A stretch of DNA of 57,742 bases. Source: Salegentibacter flavus. Its GTDB lineage: Bacteria > Bacteroidota > Bacteroidia > Flavobacteriales > Flavobacteriaceae. Below the pieces are notes generated by a model, which was given only the letters and a program-made list of their open reading frames with translations, did not search any database and was not told where the DNA came from. The translations under genes were made by a program, and so were the position numbers. How positions within the stretch are numbered: the stretch's first letter is position 1; every line of letters begins with the position of its first letter. Location: NCBI RefSeq assembly GCF_900115145.1, contig NZ_FOVL01000021.1, positions 1 to 57,742 on the forward strand, given 5' to 3'. Below, piece after piece: positions 1-7,307 of this stretch.

Positions 1-213
1 ATATGATTTTCCACTATGAGCATCAAGCGCAACGATTAGGTCTCGGAGGCTTTCTCGATTAGTCAGCTGACCGAATAGCATACAGAGTAGTTGGTTCCAG
101 CAAGTAAAATGTTTCACATACCTGTTTCCATCATGCTTTTTGACAAACCCATCAAAAACCCGTTGGGGTAAATATCCCGTCAATTGGGAGAAAACGTATT
201 TTCCTTGATTCAT
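1..213 (-). CDS. IS4-family transposase, N-terminal part (DUF4372), cut by window edge
   Basis: Translating the minus strand from the ATG at 211-213 gives 71 residues open to the window edge, starting MNQGKYVFSQLTGYLPQRVF and containing FTCWNQLLCMLFGQLTNRES then LRDLIVALDAH. This is the typical N-terminus of Bacteroidota IS4-type transposases with a DUF4372 domain, normally about 390 aa. The catalytic DDE region lies outside the window. A C-terminal part of the same transposase type, on the same strand, occupies the other end of the window, which suggests that the contig was broken inside a repeated element. Confidence 0.9.
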   Translation of the reverse strand, partial: MNQGKYVFSQLTGYLPQRVFDGFVKKHDGNRYVKHFTCWNQLLCMLFGQLTNRESLRDLIVALDAHSGKSY

Positions 214-297
214 GGCCGCCAAATTTTAGAGGCTAAACCTAATCAATTCAAATCGTCACGCGCCTATTAGGCTTGTAAAGTATAGATTATCAGTAAT
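214..297 (-). mobile_element. 5' leader and possible end of the left IS4 element
   Basis: This is non-coding sequence between the transposase start and a possible IS terminus. CAGTAAT at 291-297 is the inverse of ATTACTG at 57418-57424, next to the 3' end of the matching transposase at the other window end. That 7-bp match is a weak candidate for the terminal inverted repeat. The boundary is inferred only. The stretch 298-442 shows no gene. Confidence 0.3.
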
Positions 298-442
298 TTC
301 AAAGAACAATTAAAAATTTTTAATGGACACTAATGGGGAAATTTCAGAAGTCAAAACTAATGGTTTTTAAGGAGAGTTAATACTTGTGAGTTTCTGTTTT
401 ATTGCTCTTCAGAGGCAGATTCTTCAGAATTAATTTCATTTC

Positions 443-1273
443 TTACCACCAGAGAACAAAAAAAGCTTCGAATACAGTTTCAGAACGTTTCATCCAGATA
501 AGTGGAGATTTTTTCTTGTCAAAAGAGGATTGAATCTGTTCTTTAATTTCTGAAAATGATACCCAATCGATTCCGAATTCTGGAGCTACCGGCCAGTCTT
601 GTTTTGGAGGTGCATAATATTTAAAATTATTGTAGTTAATAGAATCAAATTCTTTGAAGGATAAATAGTAACCGGCAATACACTCCTTATTGAGTTTGGG
701 GAATTTGTGTTGCTGAAATCTGCTGGGAAGGAACAGCTTAGCCTTAAAATAAGTCTGCTGAATAAGATCTTCGGGAGTAAGTTCCAGGGTTTTTAAAAAA
801 TCCATTGTTTCCGGTTCATTAAGCAGGGGAAACTGTTTCTGCTTTAGTTTTTCCATCTTCTGTAAAAATGAATCTTTCCTGTTAGGACCAATCCAACGGG
901 CTTCTTCCGAAGAAATAGAGGGATCGTAAACATAGAATTTATAAACCAATTCTAAATGAATATTCTGATTGGTATGAAGATCTTTCAGCAAAAAATCCAG
1001 TTCGCCCAGGGTTATCTTTTCCCGGCTTATCTGAATGTTATTGGCGAGCAGCTTATAGCGGTTATTGTTTTGTATGAGAAGTTCAAAGAAGCTTTCCATT
1101 CGTTTACCGAGAACGAAATTGGAAGCCAGAGACGGTATTTCTTTTTTAGGATCCGGTATTTCCTGGGGCATAGTCTCTCCGGGATCAAATTGTTTTAATC
1201 CCAATAATTCTCCGCGCCAAAGCGGTGGGGTATGCAGATATCCCAGAAGTTGCTTTTTAATCCTGTCTTTCAT
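443..1273 (-). CDS. DUF1853 family protein
   Basis: A 276-aa soluble protein. FVLGKRMESFFELL (about 53-66), ITLGELDFLLKDL (about 87-99) and HLELVYKFYVYD (about 106-117) match the conserved blocks of DUF1853, a family of unknown role. The acidic GELD and the following ELVYK are reminiscent of restriction-endonuclease-like folds, but I cannot show a complete PD-(D/E)XK site, so nuclease activity is only a possibility. Its start overlaps the stop of the upstream AI-2E-type permease by 4 nt, so the two genes are translationally coupled. It is the last gene before the left IS element. Confidence 0.75.
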   Translation of the reverse strand: MKDRIKKQLLGYLHTPPLWRGELLGLKQFDPGETMPQEIPDPKKEIPSLASNFVLGKRMESFFELLIQNNNRYKLLANNIQISREKITLGELDFLLKDLHTNQNIHLELVYKFYVYDPSISSEEARWIGPNRKDSFLQKMEKLKQKQFPLLNEPETMDFLKTLELTPEDLIQQTYFKAKLFLPSRFQQHKFPKLNKECIAGYYLSFKEFDSINYNNFKYYAPPKQDWPVAPEFGIDWVSFSEIKEQIQSSFDKKKSPLIWMKRSETVFEAFFVLWW

Positions 1274-2346
1274 TGCGAATCCCCCTGTTTACTATCGGTA
1301 CTCAGTAAATATCCAAATGGCTTCATTGCCGGTACGTTGTTAAAAACAACATTCAGGATACCCAATACGGGAATAGCCAGGATCATTCCCATCACTCCCC
1401 AAACCATATTGCCCAGGATAATAGCAAGAATTACGAAGAAAGGATGAATATCTACCTTATCGCCCACAATGTATGGCTCCAAGATATAACTTTCAATAAA
1501 CTGTACGATAGTAAATGTTATAACGATTCCTATGAGTATTCCCGTTTCTCCCTGGGTGAGATATCCAAAGATTACTGCCAGCCCCATCCCGATTATATTT
1601 CCTATAAATGGAATTAAGGTTAGAAAGGCGGCCAAAATTGAAATAAGGATGAAGTTATCCACGCCTGAAACTCCCAAACCTATACTGTAAAAAACAGAAA
1701 GTAGCGAAATTAGAATGAGCTTCCCTCTTAAGTAATATTGGCCGATGTGCGCAGTTTCAGTGATGATTTCCTTCACTTCTTCCTTTTTCTCATCCGAAAA
1801 TAGTTTTAGAATAAACTTTTTGAATCTGCTGCGATAATTCAGGAGAAAAAAGATATAGATAAAGGTTAGCAGGTAATTGCTTATAAAGCTCATTACCGAA
1901 TTAAAGAAATTAAATGCTCTCTTACCTGAATCCATACTGGTGACCATACTTCCTATATCGTTTTCTTCCCGGTATTTATCAAAGTCTTCTTTACTTACAG
2001 GAGTATGTTCATAAATATAAGCAGTGAATTGTTCGACTTTGGGTTTCATGGTTTCGGTGATCTTATCCCAATCGTCTACAAAACTTTTTATCTGAAGGGA
2101 GATAAGCGCAAAAACTCCAAGGGAAACAATAAAAAGCAGAATGGTGCTTAAAAGGGAGGAGACACTCCTGTTCAAGGTGCCTTTTTCCAATAAATTTCCC
2201 AGTGGAATAAGCAATAAAGCGAGAATGATTGCTATGACCAAGGGCCCAAGAAAAGCTTTTGCCTCAACAAGACCATTAAAGAAAAAATAGCTGCCTATAA
2301 TTATAGCAACAAGGGGAAAGAGGAGTTTTTCGTGAGATTTTATCAT
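1270..2346 (-). CDS. AI-2E family transporter (YdiK/PerM-like permease)
   Basis: A 358-aa inner-membrane protein with about seven or eight hydrophobic segments: two at the N-terminus, a soluble loop (about 85-145), then a C-terminal membrane bundle. The C-terminal signature FIESYILEPYIVGDKV followed by HPFFVILAIILGN is typical of the AI-2E/UPF0118 family. Members include putative AI-2 exporters and Na+/H+ antiporters, so the substrate cannot be assigned. The gene overlaps the downstream DUF1853 gene by 4 nt. A 6-bp inverted repeat lies directly in front of its start codon. Confidence 0.9.
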   Translation of the reverse strand: MIKSHEKLLFPLVAIIIGSYFFFNGLVEAKAFLGPLVIAIILALLLIPLGNLLEKGTLNRSVSSLLSTILLFIVSLGVFALISLQIKSFVDDWDKITETMKPKVEQFTAYIYEHTPVSKEDFDKYREENDIGSMVTSMDSGKRAFNFFNSVMSFISNYLLTFIYIFFLLNYRSRFKKFILKLFSDEKKEEVKEIITETAHIGQYYLRGKLILISLLSVFYSIGLGVSGVDNFILISILAAFLTLIPFIGNIIGMGLAVIFGYLTQGETGILIGIVITFTIVQFIESYILEPYIVGDKVDIHPFFVILAIILGNMVWGVMGMILAIPVLGILNVVFNNVPAMKPFGYLLSTDSKQGDSQ

Positions 2347-2352
2347 GGGTTA

Positions 2353-2370
2353 GTTAGCTAAGTTGCTAAC
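2353..2370. promoter_or_regulatory. inverted repeat at the start of the AI-2E-type gene
   Basis: GTTAGC-TAAGTT-GCTAAC is a perfect 6-bp inverted repeat with a 6-nt spacer, preceded by another GTTAG at 2349-2353. It lies 7-24 nt upstream of the permease start (2346), where a bound repressor or an RNA hairpin could block initiation. The role is inferred. Confidence 0.3.
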
Positions 2371-2519
2371 AAATTAGAAAAACTTTTTGATATTTGGAGC
2401 CTTCCCGGAAAGTCTTATAAAAGGCTTAACAGAATATTCCGGACTAACCTCTCCCGGATATGCTTCTTTAAATATCCATGAAAAGCCTTGTAGGAAAGTT
2501 TGCCATAAAACCTGGTTTT

Positions 2520-2996
2520 CTATTTATATTCCTTTATAAAGCCTATATTTTTATTCGTCTTCTCTATGGTGATAATATGATAAGGCTGCATTACCATAGT
2601 GGTTGGGTTACCTTGCTGCGGTTTTGTAATGAGGGCTATAATTTCCCCATCTTTTTCCAGCAAAGTGCTTACCGCAATGCTGTGTCCGCCGTTAGGCCTG
2701 AATTTGTCTATAACCACCAACAGGATTTCTTCTGAAAAATTAAATTCGGTGCGGCTAAAGTATTTTGTCTGGTCATTAACCGAGTTCAATTGTGCCAGGA
2801 GTTCTTCCCAGCTCTCCCGGTCACGAATTACCAATTGCAGTTCGGCAAAACCCTCACCCGTGGTTAAATAATGCCGGGCTATACTTTCAAAATAAATTTC
2901 CTCAGCATTGAGATCGTCTTCACTGCAGGAGGAAAAAAATAACAAGGACAATACTATTAATAAGCCCCTGGAGATATTTTCTGTAATAGTTTTCAT
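2520..2996 (-). CDS. PrcB_C-domain lipoprotein
   Basis: A 158-aa protein with a lipoprotein signal ending LLFFSSC (Cys about 25) followed by acidic residues, so it is probably anchored in the envelope. The C-terminal part, with SEEILLVVIDKFRPNGGHSI and AVSTLLEKDGEIIALI, resembles the PrcB_C domain (protease complex subunit PrcB of spirochaetes and Bacteroidota), where the conserved feature is a GGHSI/GGYSI-type strand. Work on PrcB in Treponema shows it binds a protease, but no partner protease is encoded here. It is monocistronic; its upstream region is occupied by an IS110-type remnant on the other strand. Confidence 0.7.
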   Translation of the reverse strand: MKTITENISRGLLIVLSLLFFSSCSEDDLNAEEIYFESIARHYLTTGEGFAELQLVIRDRESWEELLAQLNSVNDQTKYFSRTEFNFSEEILLVVIDKFRPNGGHSIAVSTLLEKDGEIIALITKPQQGNPTTMVMQPYHIITIEKTNKNIGFIKEYK

Positions 2997-3005
2997 ATTT
3001 ATAAG

Positions 3006-3179
3006 ATGATTAAAACAGCAGTTGGTTGCGTGAAAAATAGGCAGAAATTTATAAAAACGGCAGAAAGCAGCCAGGAACTCGCATTGATCGCCGTATGTAA
3101 TAAGTTGCTTAAACAGGCCTTTGCAGTGGTAAAATCGGGTTTGCCCTATGATGAAAATTATGTCTCAAAATTAGGGTAA
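3006..3179 (+). pseudogene. IS110-family transposase remnant (C-terminal tail)
   Basis: A 57-codon reading frame ends in TAA at 3177-3179. Its last part reads ELALIAVCNKLLKQAFAVVK followed by SGLPYDENYVSKL. NKLLKQAF.V.KSG..YD is the normal C-terminus of IS110/IS1111 transposases (Transposase_20 domain), which are 320-400 aa long. Everything upstream is missing, so this is a decayed insertion sequence. It borders the AT-rich block that follows. Confidence 0.75.
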
Positions 3180-3218
3180 AATGCCTGGAAGTTAGCTTAG
3201 TTCTTTGTTAGGTGCCAT

Positions 3219-3743
3219 TCATACATCTTCTTTTATCAATTCGAAGGCTTTACTAATTTGAAAAACTACCTTCATAGAGTCAATTATTGCCCAAAATATT
3301 AGGAAATTTCCAATAAGAATTAGGGTATTAATAACGAATACTTTTGTAATAAATTCGCTTTGAATAAACCAAGTTACGTTAGGAATATCAATTTCTTTGA
3401 GGAAAAATATTACAATGACAGCTAAAAATGTATAAAGAGAAAATAAAGAGTTTTCTTTCAATTCATCTACCAATTCTGATAATTTAGATTTGATATTTTG
3501 AATTTCTTCTGTGGTAAATATTTCTTCTTGATCTTTATTTTTAGTTAAACGATAAATTGATAAATAAACTGTATTAATGGAGCTTAAAAATATTCCTACA
3601 ATCGCTATAGATAAACCTACTAGAATTGAAATTGAATTAAATATTAATTTTTCTAAAAGTATCCCAATAGAATTTTGATCCATCGCTAAGTTCAATACGG
3701 TTGAGGCTATAATTATTCCAAGCAATATTAGAATCCTATTCAT
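3219..3743 (-). CDS. small multi-spanning membrane protein, unrecognised
   Basis: A 174-aa protein of no family I recognise. Four hydrophobic segments are visible: about 3-20, 34-60, 103-118 and 135-155. A charged cytoplasmic-type stretch between the second and third (KNKDQEEIFTTEEIQNIKSK) looks helical. It overlaps the 3' end of the upstream 280-aa gene by 8 nt, so the two are almost certainly co-translated. Codon use is very AT-rich compared with the surrounding core genes, suggesting transfer. A soluble protein plus a small membrane protein is a frequent layout in defence modules, but nothing here proves that role. Confidence 0.6.
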   Translation of the reverse strand: MNRILILLGIIIASTVLNLAMDQNSIGILLEKLIFNSISILVGLSIAIVGIFLSSINTVYLSIYRLTKNKDQEEIFTTEEIQNIKSKLSELVDELKENSLFSLYTFLAVIVIFFLKEIDIPNVTWFIQSEFITKVFVINTLILIGNFLIFWAIIDSMKVVFQISKAFELIKEDV

Positions 3744-4578
3744 TATCGTTTAATAAATTAATTAATTCGGAGAATCTATCTATTAAATTTCGCAAATTTT
3801 CTTTTATTGACTTAGGATTATCTGCATTAAATTCTGTTTCTTTTCTTCTTAAGTGGTTTGCGCTTTTAAACTGCTTTTTTCTTCCATCCTTAATAACACC
3901 TAAAGTCCAATTCCCACCACCAGAATCAGCATAATCCCTATACGATTCTAATTCTTCACCATCATATCTTAAATCAGCGCTATCATTCCGAAAATCTACT
4001 TTTACTTCGGACATATTATGTTTTTCCTTCAGTATTCTTAGCCATTCATTGGCTTTCTTTGTTCCACCGAAAAGATTTGGAGCATTTAGATCAAATGCAA
4101 TTTGGTAGAGACCATTTGATTCTTCAATTATTTCCCAAAATGCAAACTTATCCACTAGAAAATCTAATTTGATATCATAACCGTATGTATTCGCATAATT
4201 GTTAGTCAGATTATGAAGCACATTTTTCACATTCTCAGGTGAAGCAACAGCAGAATTATGTTCAAATGCTATTATTTGTTTTTTTCGATCAAGAATAAAA
4301 AACAATTTTTCCCAATTTTGAATGTCTTCTTCGTTGAATAATTCTTGGTCCAGTTGAATAACGTGAGTATCAGTACTCTTTAAAAGATAGCCTAATATTA
4401 TATTGTCATTATTATTTTCATTAATAATTCTAGCTGTATAAGAACGGTTGTAATAAACACTTTCTTCTTTCGATATAATTGGATAGACAAATAAATCTTG
4501 AGGCTCAAGACCATTTTCTAAGGGAAACAATGTAATCGATGATCTTACTGAAAAGTATCTTATTGCAAAAAATTTCAT
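3736..4578 (-). CDS. soluble protein of unknown function, paired with membrane gene
   Basis: A 280-aa protein without signal peptide or membrane segments. I do not recognise a family. Visible features are a beta-rich N-terminal half, a motif FDLNAPNLFGGTKKANEW (about 167-184) and a C-terminal part rich in charged residues ending in a helix. The gene is AT-rich, overlaps the following membrane-protein gene by 8 nt, and is separated from the upstream 323-aa gene by 78 nt holding a cassette-like sequence. Sensor or effector function in a two-gene module is speculation. Confidence 0.6.
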   Translation of the reverse strand: MKFFAIRYFSVRSSITLFPLENGLEPQDLFVYPIISKEESVYYNRSYTARIINENNNDNIILGYLLKSTDTHVIQLDQELFNEEDIQNWEKLFFILDRKKQIIAFEHNSAVASPENVKNVLHNLTNNYANTYGYDIKLDFLVDKFAFWEIIEESNGLYQIAFDLNAPNLFGGTKKANEWLRILKEKHNMSEVKVDFRNDSADLRYDGEELESYRDYADSGGGNWTLGVIKDGRKKQFKSANHLRRKETEFNADNPKSIKENLRNLIDRFSELINLLNDNE

Positions 4579-4680
4579 ATTATTTGGTTAGTATAATTGA
4601 TGCCAACGGTTTTGGTTATGGACAAGTATCGGGAATAGGAACGTGGATTTATTGGCTTAGCTCCAGTTCGTTGAAAGTTT
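4579..4680. repeat. possible cassette recombination site (attC-like) or dispersed repeat
   Basis: This sequence runs from the end of the 323-aa gene (its stop is at 4657-4659) to just before the 280-aa gene. On the plus strand it contains TGCCAACGGTTTTGGTTATG and, near the other end, CAGTTCGTTG, giving a short terminal inverted repeat (CAACG/CGTTG). From memory it resembles intergenic sequences found beside hypothetical genes in Bacteroidota. The 3' side of the neighbouring membrane gene has ACCTAAC (minus strand, near 3205), which fits the RYYYAAC core of integron sites. Unverified. Confidence 0.3.
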
Positions 4681-5628
4681 TAAATATTGTCTTTTTAAGT
4701 CTGCCCGCCATTTGTGGTAACCGTTATTGGGAACTGTTATTTTGCTCAACATTTGCTTCATTTCCGATTTGAGTTTACTCTTTTCAATAAACTCATTTAA
4801 TCCATTCTTTATTTGAATCTCAGGCCTATATAAGTCCGTGATTCTATAAATTTTAGAAATTTTTGTTTTTTGATAATCGTGTCCGAAGGTGTTCAAAAAT
4901 TGGATTGAAATTAAATGAAAACACCTAAGTATATTTAAATTTTTATCATTTTTATCATTTTTATTATTTTCAATATTTGAAAAATAATTTACCACCTCTT
5001 TAAATTCAGTATGTTTCCGATTAATAACTGACTGAAATTCATCGAAGTCTAAAACTCTTCCATTAGGATTGAGAACATATTTACTGTAACCAACTAAATC
5101 ATTTTTGAAAAAGTGGTTAGTATTTTTACTTCTATCATAATTTAATTCTTCCAAGAGGTCTGCATCTGTAAAAATATCTTTAAATGTTTTTACATATTTT
5201 AAAAATAAAATGTCCGAGTTATCTGCAATAGTAGTATCTACAGAAATTGTATCCTTCTCAGTTTTTAAAGTCCAATAAAGAAATTTCAAATATCTATATA
5301 TAAAACTCTTTAGATAATATTGATCATTCTCGTGCCATTGTGGATCTTCTATTTTATGCCAATTTTTATCAACGTGTTGACTAAAGTTCCATAAACGATG
5401 ATTTAGTTCCTCTATAGAATTTAATAGATGAGTCTTATTTTTAGCAATTTCTTCCTTAAGTTTTTTCTTTTGTTCAAATTGAAATTCCTTTTTTAGCCTA
5501 TAGTTCAAGGACGTTCTCTCATAAATTACTCGAAATAACCATCCAAGAAAAAATATTACAATAGAAGTTAAACTAGATATAAATATTACTTGTAATTTGA
5601 TATCTAAGCTATTGAACCATTCATTCAT
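4657..5628 (-). CDS. membrane-anchored protein of unknown function
   Basis: A 323-aa protein with one N-terminal transmembrane segment (about 13-33, VIFISSLTSIVIFFLGWLF) followed by a basic, helical and then mostly soluble region of about 285 residues rich in Lys, Asn and aromatic residues. A low-complexity NNKNDKNDKN stretch sits near residue 220. I recognise no domain. Base composition is strongly AT-rich, as in the two following genes, pointing to a shared foreign origin. Confidence 0.6.
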   Translation of the reverse strand: MNEWFNSLDIKLQVIFISSLTSIVIFFLGWLFRVIYERTSLNYRLKKEFQFEQKKKLKEEIAKNKTHLLNSIEELNHRLWNFSQHVDKNWHKIEDPQWHENDQYYLKSFIYRYLKFLYWTLKTEKDTISVDTTIADNSDILFLKYVKTFKDIFTDADLLEELNYDRSKNTNHFFKNDLVGYSKYVLNPNGRVLDFDEFQSVINRKHTEFKEVVNYFSNIENNKNDKNDKNLNILRCFHLISIQFLNTFGHDYQKTKISKIYRITDLYRPEIQIKNGLNEFIEKSKLKSEMKQMLSKITVPNNGYHKWRADLKRQYLKLSTNWS

Positions 5629-5640
5629 TTAATCTGATTT

Positions 5641-5755
5641 TTACTTAATAATAGTGCCCAACTTGTTATATCCTCTATTTTTTTCCTCATCAATCCCATC
5701 CCAAAAAGGCATAAACCTATTCTTCCAGGATTTTGGTTTATGAAATTGTTGTAAT
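5641..5755 (-). pseudogene. possible C-terminal gene fragment, unassigned
   Basis: One frame of the minus strand stays open for about 37 codons before TAA at 5641-5643 and has protein-like composition (QQFHKPKSWKNRFMPFWDGI). It has no start, and a stop codon lies directly upstream. It may be the tail of a gene interrupted when the AT-rich block inserted. I could not assign a family. The rest of 5756-5866 shows nothing. Confidence 0.25.
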
Positions 5756-5866
5756 GATCTTAATTAGGTAGGGTACTGCTAATTTAATAAAAATTTCAGA
5801 AAATATTAAGAATTGTATAAAGATGTTTGAGGGGGCTTAATCAGGCCGGGGGAGTGGGTTATTGGC

Positions 5867-5921
5867 AAAAAAAAAAAGAGGAAAACAAGAGCCTGTACTT
5901 TCAGATTCCTGTTTTCCTCTT
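5867..5921 (-). terminator. intrinsic terminator overlapping the end of a coding sequence
   Basis: On the minus strand the arm AAGAGGAAAACA (5910-5921) pairs with TGTTTTCCTCTT (5876-5887), followed by a run of 11 T (5867-5877). The first arm codes for the last residues (KRKT) of the 110-aa lipoprotein gene and its stop codon lies in the loop. Confidence 0.85.
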
Positions 5922-6233
5922 AACAGCTATAGAGCGCCGTCCATAGCTTGATTTATCGTCGATCTTTACCTTTTTCGTCACATCCCCATCGTCATCGGTT
6001 TTTATCTTGATCTTCTTGTCGTCGGTTTTCACCTTAATTTTATCATCCTTTACTTTAACCTTTGCATCATCCTCTTCCATGAGTTGTTCCATTTCAGATT
6101 TTTCTTCTTCCTGTTCCCGGCAGGAAACAAGGGTAAGGGTAAGGGCCATAAATAAAAGCCCGGTTTTAAACAGATGTTTTATAGTATAGGTGGATAAAAG
6201 TAGGTAAATAGCAGAGAGCAGGAGTAATTTCAA
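5901..6233 (-). CDS. charged-repeat lipoprotein, unrecognised
   Basis: A 110-aa protein starting at TTG 6233 behind an AAGGAAGG stretch. It has a hydrophobic leader ending LTLTLVSC, consistent with lipoprotein processing. The mature part is a repetitive alternation of Lys, Val/Ile and Asp: KVKVKDDKIKVKTDDKKIKI, with further copies after it, giving an extremely charged chain. An internal start nearer the signal sequence (Met about 29) is possible but would leave a very short leader. It follows the head-GIN gene by 22 nt and ends in a strong terminator, so it closes that transcript. Function unknown. Confidence 0.6.
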   Translation of the reverse strand: MKLLLLSAIYLLLSTYTIKHLFKTGLLFMALTLTLVSCREQEEEKSEMEQLMEEDDAKVKVKDDKIKVKTDDKKIKIKTDDDGDVTKKVKIDDKSSYGRRSIAVKRKTGI

Positions 6234-6255
6234 CCTTCCTTAAAGAAATTGCCGC

Positions 6256-7080
6256 TTATTGCTCTTTTTTCTTAAGTTCCGCTTTTTCGGTAAATTCTAC
6301 TAGCTCGATCTCGGGATCGCCATAAACCTCAATTTTTGCGCGGTCTTTGGCAGTGAGTTTCAGCTTTCCGGTCACCTGAACTTCATTTTTTGAACGGCCT
6401 TCGGCAGTTACCACTGCATTCTCTGATGTGAGTTTACTACCGTCAAATTTGGTAGAATGCTCGCTACGAAGTTCAAATTCTTTGGTTTCTCCTTCTAATT
6501 TAGCTGAAGCTTTTTCATAAAGATCTACCTTAAAGATTGGCGAATAGACCAGAGCCTTAAGGTCACTGGAGTTATTTAACTGAAAATAGGCATTACTTGC
6601 AGTTAAGTTCAGTTCAGTTTTACTTTTGTCGTTCATATAAAACTGAAAATCTCTTGCTGTTAAAGTTAGAAAGGCTTTTGCCTTTCCATTTATACGCACT
6701 TCGACATCCTGTAAATACAAATCTTCATCGGAATATAATTCTACATTATCGGTGATTAGGATTCGATCCAAAATATCGGGAAAGGTGAGAATTATCTCAA
6801 GAGACTTACTGCTTTTTACAGGTTTTCTGGTTTTAATAAATAGGGTGTTATCGACGATATCCGTCTGGATGAGGCTGTGGAGGTTATCATCGGCCTCAAC
6901 TTCCATATGAGAGCGATTTCCTTTTTTAAGGCCCACCTCAAAATCTCCCTGGATTTCTACGGATGTGAAGTCTTTTAGATTAGTTCGTTCTGTAGTAACA
7001 TTTCTGCTGCCTTTTACTTTTTGTGAACCACAGGAGTATATCGTACCCAGAACAAGAAATAATAGTAGTAATTTTTTCAT
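6256..7080 (-). CDS. head-GIN domain lipoprotein (DUF2807)
   Basis: A 274-aa envelope protein with lipoprotein signal MKKLLLLFLVLGTIYSC. The remainder is the repetitive beta-helix type known as head GIN / DUF2807: a start strand NLKDFTSVEIQGDFEVGLKK, then many short strands with alternating small and charged residues. The family has no enzymatic assignment; members in Bacteroidota are commonly found near PspC and PadR genes, as here. It is separated from the PspC operon by a terminator at 7112-7134, so it probably has its own promoter. Confidence 0.85.
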   Translation of the reverse strand: MKKLLLLFLVLGTIYSCGSQKVKGSRNVTTERTNLKDFTSVEIQGDFEVGLKKGNRSHMEVEADDNLHSLIQTDIVDNTLFIKTRKPVKSSKSLEIILTFPDILDRILITDNVELYSDEDLYLQDVEVRINGKAKAFLTLTARDFQFYMNDKSKTELNLTASNAYFQLNNSSDLKALVYSPIFKVDLYEKASAKLEGETKEFELRSEHSTKFDGSKLTSENAVVTAEGRSKNEVQVTGKLKLTAKDRAKIEVYGDPEIELVEFTEKAELKKKEQ

Positions 7081-7111
7081 TTTAATAAATTGAGGTTACT
7101 ACAAATATAAG

Positions 7112-7134
7112 AAAAGCCTCCCGCTTGGGAGGCT
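7112..7134 (-). terminator. intrinsic terminator of the PspC operon
   Basis: AGCCTCCC (7115-7122) and GGGAGGCT (7127-7134) form a perfect 8-bp stem with a GCTT loop. On the minus strand the stem is followed by TTTTC. It ends the DUF4870-PadR-PspC-small protein transcript. Confidence 0.75.
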
Positions 7135-7137
7135 AAC

Positions 7138-7287
7138 TTAACATTTGTAAATTTTTGAGTCATCTTGAGGAGCCTTACATTCAGCTGAGATCTCAGTTTG
7201 ATCGGGTGGGGGATCCGTCGCTACTTCCTGTTGAAAACCAAGTGCGGCCAACAGCATATTGATCAGTATATTTATCAATGTAGTCAT
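7138..7287 (-). CDS. 49-aa exported or membrane small protein
   Basis: A minus-strand frame from ATG 7285-7287 to TAA 7138-7140 reads MTTLINILINMLLAALGFQQ, then a Pro/Asp-rich part and a Cys-containing tail ending KIYKC. The first 18 residues form a hydrophobic segment. An AGGA box stands 5-8 nt before the ATG. It lies 20 nt after the PspC stop and just before the terminator, so it looks like the last gene of that operon. No family recognised; the two Cys residues could pair. Confidence 0.5.
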   Translation of the reverse strand: MTTLINILINMLLAALGFQQEVATDPPPDQTEISAECKAPQDDSKIYKC

Positions 7288-7307
7288 TGTTCCTGTTTTT
7301 TTGATTA

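Noticed and set aside
4919-4985. Short tandem TTTTTATCATT repeats
   Set aside because: They encode the NDKNDK low-complexity stretch within the 323-aa gene; no CRISPR-like or regulatory spacing.
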